DNA of 64,000 nucleotides from Psychroserpens sp. Hel_I_66 (lineage in GTDB: Bacteria > Bacteroidota > Bacteroidia > Flavobacteriales > Flavobacteriaceae). Positions 28,756 to 36,716 of this stretch are shown piece by piece. A program made the position numbers and the translations under genes. The notes under the pieces were generated by a model, which did not search any database, was not told the DNA's origin, and was given only the letters and a program-made list of their open reading frames with translations. Numbering within the stretch: the stretch's first letter is position 1; each line of letters begins with the position of its first letter. The stretch is taken from positions 1,240,001 through 1,304,000 of the forward strand of contig NZ_JUGU01000001.1 in assembly GCF_000799465.1 (NCBI RefSeq), written 5' to 3'.

Positions 28756-29655
28756 ATGAAAATCACACTTACAGGTTCTATAGGTCACATTGGAAAACCA
28801 TTGACAAAAGAACTAATTAAAAAAGGACATTCGGTAACTGTCATAAGTAGTACTACCGAAAGAGCGAAAGAAATTGAAACCATTGGAGGAAAACCATTAA
28901 TCGGTTCAGTATTAAATGTTGATTTTCTTATTTCAGCATTTAAAGGTGCAGACGCAGTTTATTGTATGGTGCCACCTGCTAACTATTTTGACCAAAGCCT
29001 TGATTTGCCTAAATATTATAGCGATTTAGGTAATAATTATGCAGCAGCGATTAAAAAAACTGAAATTAAAAAAGTTGTAAATTTGAGTAGTATTGGTGCG
29101 CATTTGGAAAAAGGTAATGGCATTTTGAGCGGAACATACCAAGTGGAAAAATCACTCAACGAATTGCCACAAAATGTTGATATTACACATATTCGCCCAA
29201 CTGAATTTTACTATAATTTATTACCACAAGTTCATAGTGTTAAAGCCAATGGATTTATGGCATCCAACATTGGTGCTGACGTTGTAAATGCTTGGGTATC
29301 GCCAATTGACATAGCAAGTGCTGTTGCCAATGAATTAGTATCAAAATCTCAAGGCAGAAAAGTACGGTATGTTGCAAGTGAAGAAATAACCTATAATAAA
29401 TTAGTATCCATTCTCGGCAAAGCAATTGGAAAACCTGAGTTGCATTGGGTAACCATTACAAATGGACAAATGAAAAGCAGTTTAGTTTCAGTTGGAATGC
29501 AACCTGAATGTGCTGAAGGACTAATAGAAATGTATTCTGCGGTAAATAGTGGTTTACTTTACGAGCATTATAATTTACACAAACCAAAAAGTATGGGTAA
29601 AATAAAAGTTGAAGACTTTGCCAAAGATTTTGACCAAGCATATAACAAATTATAA
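28756..29655 (+). CDS. cassette 4: NmrA-like NAD(P)-binding protein
   Basis: A 299-residue atypical short-chain dehydrogenase of the NmrA/azoreductase-like type. The nucleotide-binding start is GSIGHIGKPLTKELIKKGH (a GxxGxxG form), followed by NLSSIGAHLE and the HIRPTEFYYN segment usual in this family. It may be a quinone/azo-dye reductase or an NADP-sensing regulator; the Tyr-Lys pair of classical SDR enzymes is not obvious. It lies 137 bp inside the cassette and is followed by an AraC-type gene in the same cassette, which may regulate it. Confidence 0.83.
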   Translation: MKITLTGSIGHIGKPLTKELIKKGHSVTVISSTTERAKEIETIGGKPLIGSVLNVDFLISAFKGADAVYCMVPPANYFDQSLDLPKYYSDLGNNYAAAIKKTEIKKVVNLSSIGAHLEKGNGILSGTYQVEKSLNELPQNVDITHIRPTEFYYNLLPQVHSVKANGFMASNIGADVVNAWVSPIDIASAVANELVSKSQGRKVRYVASEEITYNKLVSILGKAIGKPELHWVTITNGQMKSSLVSVGMQPECAEGLIEMYSAVNSGLLYEHYNLHKPKSMGKIKVEDFAKDFDQAYNKL

Positions 29656-29687
29656 AATCTTTAATGAAAGTAACATAACCATCTCAT

Positions 29688-30584
29688 ATCAAAACAATTA
29701 GCGAATATCATCGCTATCGTGGTTTGCCCAAACCTGAACATCCATTAATAAGTGTCATTAATTTGGACGAATTACCAATTCTTTCATCTAATGGTCAGTC
29801 AAATTGGGTTTTTGATTTTTATTCCATCGCCTTAAAACATAATTTTGATAGCGATATTAAATATACTTACGGTCAGCAAACCTATGATTTTGACGAAGGT
29901 GTGTTGTTTTTTATATCGCCAAATCAAGTTTTTTCAGTAAAAGCAAATGGTAATTACAAACTTTCGGGATGGATGCTACTTGTTCATCCCGATTTTTTAT
30001 GGCAGAGCCCATTATCTAAAACCATTAAAAAATACGAGTATTTTAGTTATTCGGTAAACGAGGCTTTACACCTTTCGCATAAGGAGGAGACGACAATTTT
30101 AAATATTATTCAAAATATAAAGCAAGAATATCACTCAAATATTGACCATTTTAGCCAACGTGTTATTTTAAGTCAGCTTGAGTTGTTGCTCAATTATGCC
30201 GATAGATTTTATAATAGACAATTCATAACAAGAAAAATAACTAATCATAGTATTTTAAACCAGTTAGAAGATTTACTGAACGATTATTTTAATCTAAATA
30301 GTTTAATCGAAAGTGGTTTACCTACGGTGTCAAATATTGCTAAGGAATTAAATGTTTCGCCAAATTATTTAAGTGGTTTGCTAAAATCTCTTACAGGACA
30401 AAGCACCCAACAACATATTCACGAGAAATTGATTGCAAAGGCAAAAGAAAAACTTTCGGTCACAAATTTATCAGTTAGTGAAATTGCTTATGAATTAGGT
30501 TTTGAACATTCGCAATCATTCAGCAATTTATTTAAGAAGAAGACGAATTTATCGCCTTTGGAATATAGAAAATCGTTTAATTGA
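29688..30584 (+). CDS. cassette 4: AraC family transcriptional regulator
   Basis: A regulator of about 298 residues. The C-terminal 100 residues carry two helix-turn-helix motifs (TVSNIAKELNVSPNYLSGLLKSLTG and SVSEIAYELGFEHSQSFSNLFKKKTNLSPLEYRKS), and the N-terminus is the effector-binding cupin. Family-typical sequence (ISEYHRYRGLPKPEHPLISVI) extends upstream of the first standard start, a TTG at 29724, back to an ATC at 29688 where relatives have ATG. I take 29688 as the homologous start; translation may instead begin at the TTG, giving 286 residues. It lies 32 bp after the NmrA-like gene. Confidence 0.78.
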   Translation: MKTISEYHRYRGLPKPEHPLISVINLDELPILSSNGQSNWVFDFYSIALKHNFDSDIKYTYGQQTYDFDEGVLFFISPNQVFSVKANGNYKLSGWMLLVHPDFLWQSPLSKTIKKYEYFSYSVNEALHLSHKEETTILNIIQNIKQEYHSNIDHFSQRVILSQLELLLNYADRFYNRQFITRKITNHSILNQLEDLLNDYFNLNSLIESGLPTVSNIAKELNVSPNYLSGLLKSLTGQSTQQHIHEKLIAKAKEKLSVTNLSVSEIAYELGFEHSQSFSNLFKKKTNLSPLEYRKSFN

Positions 30585-30604
30585 AAAGATAAATATTGCC
30601 GAAA

Positions 30605-30810
30605 CCACTACCGCTAAAAATGTATATGAAACATAGCTATTACAGGCTTTCCGAGAGGTTTTTGCTTCGTTATTAAGTTCGTCAAATTTTTATTTTTGTA
30701 TATTTAGAGATTAAAAGATAAATAGAAAAAATAAAAATTCGGCTCGTGTTTAATCCGAAACTATAGTGTCTTTTTACTCGTTACGTTTCATATACGGAGT
30801 CGTTGAAGCC
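30605..30810 (+). repeat. attC-like element 4, long divergent form
   Basis: This 206-bp element is longer than its neighbours. It begins CCACTACCGCTA, pairing 11 of 12 with the opening of cassette 4 (28608-28619). The inner arms are a perfect 11-bp pair, GTATATGAAAC (30622-30632) and GTTTCATATAC (30785-30795). It ends GTCGTTGAAGCC. The centre shares no clear sequence with subfamilies A or B, so it is a third type with the same plan. Confidence 0.68.
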
Positions 30811-30824
30811 AATTAAAAAGCCTG

Positions 30825-31727
30825 ATGATTACATTAAGTCTGTCACAAAATGAATTTAAAATTAATAATATTGAAATAACTTTCCCTATTGAAATTGAAG
30901 TCTTAAGAAAAACATTAGCCCTTGTAGGAAGAATTAATAAAAAAAAACATAATACAATTTATACTTGGGATGAATTAGGAATTTTAGCTTACTCAAAAAA
31001 TGGTAAATTGATAGAAAGTCTATCATTAGAACTGAAAAATGAAGATTTTGATTTTAGTGCTAAACAAATTTTTAAAGGAAATTTTCTTTTTGATAATGAA
31101 GAGATTTTAACTTATTATAAAGTAAATAAAGATAAAAGAGTCAAACTTTTTGAAGGTGATTCATCTGGAGCTCTAGTCTTAAATAATATCAGTGTTTGGT
31201 TTGACTCTAACCAAAATGATATTGAGGCTATTGAAATAAAGGCTTACGAAGGCTCTTCAATAAGAGGAATTCCAAAAGATAAGTATGTCATAAAGAAATT
31301 AGATGAAGAGGAAATTAAATTTGTTGATTTCGGATTTAAGTTATCAATTATACAGGAACTGATGTACAACAAAGAGTTGATTAAACCCAAATTTGATTTG
31401 TTTGAATTCGTCCTTTGGTATCCAAAAAGAGAAATTGACCTTGAAGAAGAAGGATATGAACCCATTGAAGAAATTACACATTATTTTAGGGACTTACCTA
31501 TTCCGAAAAGATTAGCATCTGAAATAACAGAAATTTATCAGGATGGTGGAAATGACATTTATATGCAACTTCTGCGATTTGGAGAAGGTTGGGAAGATTA
31601 TTGGGATATTGAATCAGCAAAAGATGCAGAACAATTTCCAAACTTGAAAAAAGCTGTTTTAAGTTATGCAAAGGAAAATGTACTTAATGAATTAAATGAT
31701 ATGGGAATTAAAGCAGAATGGATATAA
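30825..31727 (+). CDS. cassette 5: uncharacterised protein, possibly DUF6892-like at C-terminus
   Basis: A 300-residue cytoplasmic protein without signal or membrane segments. The N-terminal 150 residues alternate short beta strands (for example TWDELGILAYSKNGKLIESLSLEL). The C-terminal 70 residues (DIYMQLLRFGEGWEDYWDIESAKDAEQFPNL..., shown in part) recall uncharacterised DUF6892-type domains found in accessory genes of Bacteroidota; this is a recollection, not a search result. It sits alone in its cassette. Proteins with such layouts are often immunity or polymorphic-toxin accessory proteins, but no toxin is nearby. Confidence 0.72.
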   Translation: MITLSLSQNEFKINNIEITFPIEIEVLRKTLALVGRINKKKHNTIYTWDELGILAYSKNGKLIESLSLELKNEDFDFSAKQIFKGNFLFDNEEILTYYKVNKDKRVKLFEGDSSGALVLNNISVWFDSNQNDIEAIEIKAYEGSSIRGIPKDKYVIKKLDEEEIKFVDFGFKLSIIQELMYNKELIKPKFDLFEFVLWYPKREIDLEEEGYEPIEEITHYFRDLPIPKRLASEITEIYQDGGNDIYMQLLRFGEGWEDYWDIESAKDAEQFPNLKKAVLSYAKENVLNELNDMGIKAEWI

Positions 31728-31732
31728 AAACT

Positions 31733-31868
31733 GGCTACAACAGCGTGTAAAAAACATTGCTTATTTTAGTTGAAACGTTTTGGCATTACCCTGTTTTACA
31801 GCTTTTTATTATCCTGCGGAAAATCCTCGCAAGTGAACACGCAACTTGCCTTACACATTAATGTTGGC
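31733..31868 (+). repeat. attC-like element 5
   Basis: This 136-bp element of subfamily A has R'' GGCTACAAC, L'' GTGTAA, L' TTACAC and R' GTTGGC. Its closing half is almost identical to that of element 2. The frame of the next gene is open through this element from 31770, but that part is not coding. Confidence 0.75.
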
Positions 31869-31883
31869 AACAATTTAAGAAAA

Positions 31884-32909
31884 ATGAGAAAAATTATCCT
31901 AAAATTAGTTTTGGCACTTTTAATTGTGAGTTGTAAAAACGAAACTAAAAAAGAAAAATCTAATACTATTTTTGAAGTTGTGAATACTATTTCAGATAGC
32001 ATTGTTGTGGGAGAAATGACAATAAATAATGCTTTTAAACATCAAATTTTAGCTCATAAAGATTCAAGATTTGATAGTTTAACAATTTTTAATAAAGTAT
32101 ATCTGCCTAATAAAAACACCTTCGATAATTGCCTTGGAATGATTTTTGGTGATGAGAACGGAATGAAGTTTAAACCAGCTGGAATATACGATTGGAACAA
32201 AAACTTAATAATTGAAAACAAAGATCTAATAGAATCAAAATTATCCATTTTGGACTCGATAGATATTAATCAGTTATTTGAAAATCACTTAACTGCTGTA
32301 CAAGAAATGACTGGACAAAAAGGGAAAGGTAAATGGATGATTTATATGGGTCCAAAGGATTTTCAAATTTTTGGAGGTTGCGATAAAAACTCTATGATAT
32401 TAGATATGTTTGGAGAGGCTTGGAATACAAAATCAATAAATGACTTATTTGCTCACGAAATAGAGCATTTAATTTTTGAACCAATAGCACAAAAAGACCC
32501 AAATGGAAATACTGGATTAGGTATAACCTTAGATGAAGGATTAGCAGTTTATTTTACCTATGTATATCTTGATCAGGACTTGAAAGAAGCACTGTATGGT
32601 GATAGAAATATGCTTTTATTTAATCGTGAAAAAGAAATATTTGATGCTCTACAGCCATATTTATTTAAAACAATAGAAGAAGGATGTCCAATATTTAAAC
32701 ATTGTGGCAGAAGCGACGGTTGCCAACCAATTATTGATGATATTCCTGAAGATATGCAAGATGAATTATGCTATTTTTTAGGTTTCCGAATTATTGAAAA
32801 TTATGTCAAACTAAATGGAAAAGATTCTTGGAAAGACATATACAAAATCTCTCTAAAAGAATTTTATGAAAAAAGCGGATATAAAGAATTTATTGATTCT
32901 AAAAAATAA
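31884..32909 (+). CDS. cassette 6: lipoprotein with HExxH zinc-peptidase motif
   Basis: A 341-residue lipoprotein: signal peptide MRKIILKLVLALLIVSC with the lipidation Cys at residue 17. A zinc-binding motif HEIEH is at residues 191-195, and LDEGLAVYFTYVY about 25 residues later may supply the third ligand. The arrangement fits DUF2268-type predicted zinc proteases. The frame is open upstream to an ATG at 31770, but that stretch is the attC-like element, and only the ATG at 31884 gives a proper lipoprotein signal, so I use it. It is probably anchored in the periplasm or at the cell surface. The substrate is unknown. Confidence 0.8.
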   Translation: MRKIILKLVLALLIVSCKNETKKEKSNTIFEVVNTISDSIVVGEMTINNAFKHQILAHKDSRFDSLTIFNKVYLPNKNTFDNCLGMIFGDENGMKFKPAGIYDWNKNLIIENKDLIESKLSILDSIDINQLFENHLTAVQEMTGQKGKGKWMIYMGPKDFQIFGGCDKNSMILDMFGEAWNTKSINDLFAHEIEHLIFEPIAQKDPNGNTGLGITLDEGLAVYFTYVYLDQDLKEALYGDRNMLLFNREKEIFDALQPYLFKTIEEGCPIFKHCGRSDGCQPIIDDIPEDMQDELCYFLGFRIIENYVKLNGKDSWKDIYKISLKEFYEKSGYKEFIDSKK

Positions 32910-32914
32910 AAACC

Positions 32915-33040
32915 ATTATCAACACCGTATAATATTTATTGCTAGTTCTAGCCTACTTAGGAAATCCTAGCGGATTTTCTAATCGGTTTTTATTTGCTAA
33001 ATTAGTTGCTGAAACACAAAAATCAACATTGCCAACAATT
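32915..33040 (+). repeat. attC-like element 6, damaged right arm
   Basis: The left arm is normal (ATCAAC, ACC, GTATAA), but the expected TTATAC partner is missing near the right end, which reads CATTGCCAACAATT. The centre (GGTTTTTATTTGCTAAATTAGTTGCTGAAACAC in outline) places it in subfamily B. It is probably decayed or rearranged. Confidence 0.5.
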
Positions 33041-33075
33041 AAAAGAACCACAGTAAACATTATAAAATAGATATT

Positions 33076-33645
33076 ATGAAAAGCTTAATGATAACATTTT
33101 TGTTCTTGCTTGTTAGTATCTTCACTTTCGGACAGGACAATTCTGAAATTGAACTTAAAAGAATAACGTCAAAAATTGACTCAACCAAAACACCTGAACT
33201 AGTTCTAATTCAAGAATTCATGGTCAAGTCGCCAATTGATTCAGTTTGGAACGCATACACTACTAAAAAAGGTTATGAACGTTGGGCAGCACCATTAGCA
33301 GAAGTGGATTTAAAAGTTGGCGGATTTATTAAATCGAACTACAATAAAGATGGGAAGATAGGAGACAGTACCACAATTATTACTCACATTATAAATTACG
33401 TCCCTAAAACATTGATTACACTGCAAGCTGAAATTACTGATAACTTCCCTGAATTTATGAAAAAAGAGGCGAAAGACTTTTATAATGTTATCTATTTTGA
33501 AGAAATGAAAGATGGATATACGAGTGTTAAATCCTATGGAATTGGATATAAAAACAATTCTAAATACCTTTCGCTAATGAACTATTTCATTCCAGCAAAC
33601 GAAAAGATTTTAATGAATTTAATAACTCATTTAGAAAAGGAATAA
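33076..33645 (+). CDS. cassette 7: secreted SRPBCC (AHSA1/START-like) domain protein
   Basis: A 189-residue protein with a signal peptide (residues 1-19, ending FTFGQ) and a helix-grip SRPBCC domain. Visible features are the opening strand FMVKSPIDSVWNAYTTKKGYERW, the AAPLAEVDLKVGG hairpin and the long C-terminal helix. Such domains bind hydrophobic ligands in a deep pocket. Export is unusual for this superfamily, whose members are mostly cytoplasmic, but secreted forms are known in Bacteroidota. The ligand is unknown. Confidence 0.8.
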   Translation: MKSLMITFLFLLVSIFTFGQDNSEIELKRITSKIDSTKTPELVLIQEFMVKSPIDSVWNAYTTKKGYERWAAPLAEVDLKVGGFIKSNYNKDGKIGDSTTIITHIINYVPKTLITLQAEITDNFPEFMKKEAKDFYNVIYFEEMKDGYTSVKSYGIGYKNNSKYLSLMNYFIPANEKILMNLITHLEKE

Positions 33646-33656
33646 TACTAAAAACC

Positions 33657-33786
33657 GTTAGCTACACCGTATAAATTAATTGGTACTGCAAGCCACTTAC
33701 GAAACTCCTTGCGGATTATCTATTTGGTTCTTATTGGCTAAATTAAGTCCTTAACCGCACCACTCATCATACATCAAATGTTACCA
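33657..33786 (+). repeat. attC-like element 7
   Basis: About 130 bp of subfamily B. It begins GTTAGCTACACC with L'' GTATAA, and the right arm is TCATAC before GTTACC. The L arms pair 5 of 6. The right part CCGCACC corresponds to CACGCAAC of the better copies. Confidence 0.52.
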
Positions 33787-33796
33787 GTAATCTTGA

Positions 33797-34318
33797 CTAA
33801 TCACTAGCAAATGATGAATTTCTTTGAATTAAACTCGACTCAACAACCGTAGACTTAAAATCAATTTGACTTTTTGATTTAATCCTGTTAATTAAATTCG
33901 TAACAGCAATCTTTCCAATATTTTCAGCATGAAAATCCACGCTAGATATAGAAGGATAAAATTCTCTGGACAACTCCCCATCTCCACATCCTATAACTTT
34001 TAAATTCTCCGGAATTTCTATATTTAACTGCCTCGCTATTTTTATTGTCTTAGCAGCCATTAATTCATCCACCACAAAAATAGCGTCGATTTCAGATTTT
34101 ATCAAAATAGAGCGAATTGTGTCTTCGGCATCTTTAAGGTTTTCAATTTTGAAGATCAATGAGTCATTATAACTATTTGATTTTTTTAATGCTGAAATAT
34201 AACCTGCCTGCCTCTCTTGAATAACATTAAGAGAAAGGTGGGTAGTAAATAAGGCAATGCGTTTACAATTCTGTTTAATTAAACTATGAGTTGCGTTAAA
34301 TGCACCATTAAAATTATT
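33797..34318 (-). pseudogene. LacI family regulator, 5'-truncated remnant
   Basis: The leftward frame encodes 173 residues that match only the C-terminal half of a LacI/GalR regulator: NNFNGAFNATHSLIKQNCKRIALFT, then IQERQAGYISALK, the DAIFVVDELMA strand and FYPSISSVDFHAENIG. The helix-turn-helix and first sugar-binding lobe, about 165 residues, are absent: an in-frame TGA (34319-34321) and unrelated AT-rich DNA lie where they should be. An ATG at 34159 could start a 120-residue product, but that would have no DNA-binding domain. In Bacteroidota such regulators often control starch/maltose loci, and a GH13 amylase lies 390 bp away facing the other way. Confidence 0.78.
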
Positions 34319-34548
34319 TCAGTAGGTTTAGAGCTATATGAAAAGAGATCAAATTAAGTGACTGTTCTTACTCTAGAATTTTCTTATTTGATTTTTTTGT
34401 ATTCAATTAGAAATTAATAGAACTATTTAAAATAATTTCCTAAAAGAATCATTTTGTTGTACCTAAGTTGTACCCAAGCCATTTTTTGGAACAAATTGAC
34501 AATGTTTAAACTAAGTAAGCTTTTAAGTTCATTATAGAAAATATCGAA
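34319..34548. other. non-coding stretch between LacI remnant and attC-like element 8
   Basis: No open frame of note, RNA gene or clear repeat was found here. It contains two close copies of GTTGTACC (about 34455-34478) of unknown meaning. It is probably the scar of the deletion that removed the front of the LacI gene. Confidence 0.5.
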
Positions 34549-34682
34549 GGCACAACACTATATTTAAAAAATTACTATTTTTATCCTCAATCAATTTTAG
34601 TTTATTTGTTCGCTATTTTTTAATTTTCCGAAGGAAAATCCTCGCAAACCAACACACCACGTACGCTAAACATAAACGTGAT
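34549..34682 (+). repeat. attC-like element 8, degenerate
   Basis: About 134 bp with subfamily A features: GGCACAACAC at the left, TTTTCCGAAGGAAAATCCTCGC in the centre (containing the octamer) and ACACACCACGTACGC near the right end. The R and L arms no longer pair well, and the right boundary near AAACGTGA is uncertain. Confidence 0.5.
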
Positions 34683-34706
34683 ATACTATTTAAATAAAAA
34701 AACATA

Positions 34707-36563
34707 ATGAAACTCCTTTTTAATAAAAACATACTACTAAATTCTGCATTCTTATTTCTTCTTTCAATAGGATATAGTCAACCAAATAAAACAGTTAAAA
34801 ATGAGGAATTTGTGCCTCAATGGGCGAAGACCGTGGTATGGTATCAAATATTTCCGGAGCGGTTCAGGGATGGTGATACTGCTAATAATCCAACGATAAA
34901 CGACATAAAGGGAGCGGATCCTCAAGAACAACCTGCAGCATGGCAAATACATCCTTGGGGAAGTGATTGGTACGAACTACAGGCTTATGAAAAAACCAAC
35001 GGTGAGCCTGAACTTTGGAAACACATGTTGCGAAGACGTTATGGAGGCGACCTTCAAGGAGTCATAAACAAACTTGACTACCTGCAAGAATTGGGAGTGA
35101 CCGCCATCTATTTGAACCCAGTTTTTCAATCGCCATCACTTCATAAGTACGACAGTGAAAGTTACCATCACATTGATCCAAATTTCGGTCCTGATCCGGA
35201 AGGAGACAGAAAACTAATAGCTACCGAAAACCCCTTAGATGCTTCCACTTGGGTTTGGACAAGTGCGGATAATTTAGCTTTGAAATTGATAGAAAATGCA
35301 CATAATAGAGGAATGAAAATCATCTTTGATGGTGTATTCAATCATTTAGGCTATAACAGTTTTGCGTTTCAAGATGTATTGAAAAACCAACAAAACTCAC
35401 CTTATAAAGACTGGTTCATCATTAAATCCTGGAGAGATGAAGAGAAAGGCACGAAGTTCGATTACGAAGGATGGTTCGGAGTGAAATCACTACCTGAATT
35501 GAAGGAAGATAGCACAGGCATAGTCGAAGGTCCGAAACAGTATATTTTCAACGCGACCCAGAGATGGATGAATCCTAAAGGAAAAGGTACAGCATTCGGC
35601 ATTGATGGATGGAGGCTGGATGTTGCTTTTTGCATTGGTCACCCTTTTTGGAAACAGTGGAGAGCACATGTGAGATCCATAAATTCTGAAGCCTACATGA
35701 CAGCAGAGATTGTTGATACTCCAGATAAAGTACAACCTTACATGCAGGGCGATGAGTTTGATGGTGAAATGAATTATAATTTTGCTTTCGCTTCTGCTGA
35801 ATTCTTTTTCAATACAGATTCTACAAGCATCAAAGCAAGCGAATATGACACTAAATTAAATGAACTTCGAGAGCTCTATCCTTCAGGTGTTGCGTATGTG
35901 TCTCAAAATCTTTTTGGAAGTCATGATTCAAATAGAGTTGGTTCACATATTGTAAATAGCGATCTAGGCATCGGTAATTTCAGGAATTGGGGTACATATT
36001 TCAATTCTTCAACCGCTTCAAATAATCCCAACTATTCTACCAGAAAACCTGAGGAGGAAGACATCGAACTACAAAAATTATTTGCCATCATGCAGATGAC
36101 CTACGTAGGTGCGCCAATGATTTATTATGGTGATGAAGTTGGAATGTGGGGTGGCAATGATCCGGATAGCAGAAAACCCATGATTTGGGATGATATTGCC
36201 TATGAAGATGAAGTATACAGCGTTGATGGTTCTAAACATGCTCCAGATAAAGTGGCAGTGAATAATGATTTATTTCAGCATTATAAAAAGCTGATTACTA
36301 TAAGAAATAACCATACTGCCTTACAAATGGGTACCTATAAAACTTTATTTACAGATGATGAAAAAGGTGTCTTAATTTTTGAACGCAACTACAATAATGA
36401 AAATTTAATTGTCGTAATTAATAACGGTAATAGTGAGTATGTTGTTGATGTCGCCGAATTAAGTAAAGAATGTTTTACAGACTTAATTAGTGAGAAAGTA
36501 TTTGAGAACAATAAAATAATAGTTGCTAAAAAATGGGGACTTGTACTAAAAAAATGTATATGA
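34707..36563 (+). CDS. secreted GH13 alpha-amylase family glycoside hydrolase
   Basis: A 618-residue enzyme with a signal peptide (residues 1-25, ending GYSQ). The GH13 catalytic triad is visible: nucleophile D305 in GIDGWRLDVA, acid/base E334 in TAEIVDTP, and D407 in FGSHDSNR. The region-I motif DGVFNHLG and the opening WYQIFPERFRDGD point to the neopullulanase/cyclomaltodextrinase subgroup, like SusA of starch utilisation loci. A C-terminal beta domain follows from about residue 540. It is predicted to cleave alpha-1,4-glucans in the periplasm. No SusC/SusD pair lies nearby, so the locus appears to be reduced. Confidence 0.92.
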   Translation: MKLLFNKNILLNSAFLFLLSIGYSQPNKTVKNEEFVPQWAKTVVWYQIFPERFRDGDTANNPTINDIKGADPQEQPAAWQIHPWGSDWYELQAYEKTNGEPELWKHMLRRRYGGDLQGVINKLDYLQELGVTAIYLNPVFQSPSLHKYDSESYHHIDPNFGPDPEGDRKLIATENPLDASTWVWTSADNLALKLIENAHNRGMKIIFDGVFNHLGYNSFAFQDVLKNQQNSPYKDWFIIKSWRDEEKGTKFDYEGWFGVKSLPELKEDSTGIVEGPKQYIFNATQRWMNPKGKGTAFGIDGWRLDVAFCIGHPFWKQWRAHVRSINSEAYMTAEIVDTPDKVQPYMQGDEFDGEMNYNFAFASAEFFFNTDSTSIKASEYDTKLNELRELYPSGVAYVSQNLFGSHDSNRVGSHIVNSDLGIGNFRNWGTYFNSSTASNNPNYSTRKPEEEDIELQKLFAIMQMTYVGAPMIYYGDEVGMWGGNDPDSRKPMIWDDIAYEDEVYSVDGSKHAPDKVAVNNDLFQHYKKLITIRNNHTALQMGTYKTLFTDDEKGVLIFERNYNNENLIVVINNGNSEYVVDVAELSKECFTDLISEKVFENNKIIVAKKWGLVLKKCI

Positions 36564-36716
36564 TATCTCAAAATATAAATAGGTATTTAGTATAATTTTT
36601 TATTAGAAAAACAAAAAACCTATTAATTGATATTTAAAAAATTAATTTAACTTGTTACCAACTATACGTATATGATATTTAGAGAATACCCATTCTTTAA
36701 AAATAAATTTTAGGAC

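Noticed and set aside
31770-31883. N-terminal extension of the HExxH lipoprotein
   Set aside because: The stretch is attC-like element 5 read through by chance; the ATG at 31884 gives a proper lipoprotein signal.
34326-34340. GTTTAGAGCTATATG resembles the start of a type II CRISPR repeat
   Set aside because: It is a single copy with no second repeat, spacer, tracrRNA partner or cas gene; chance likeness in AT-rich DNA.
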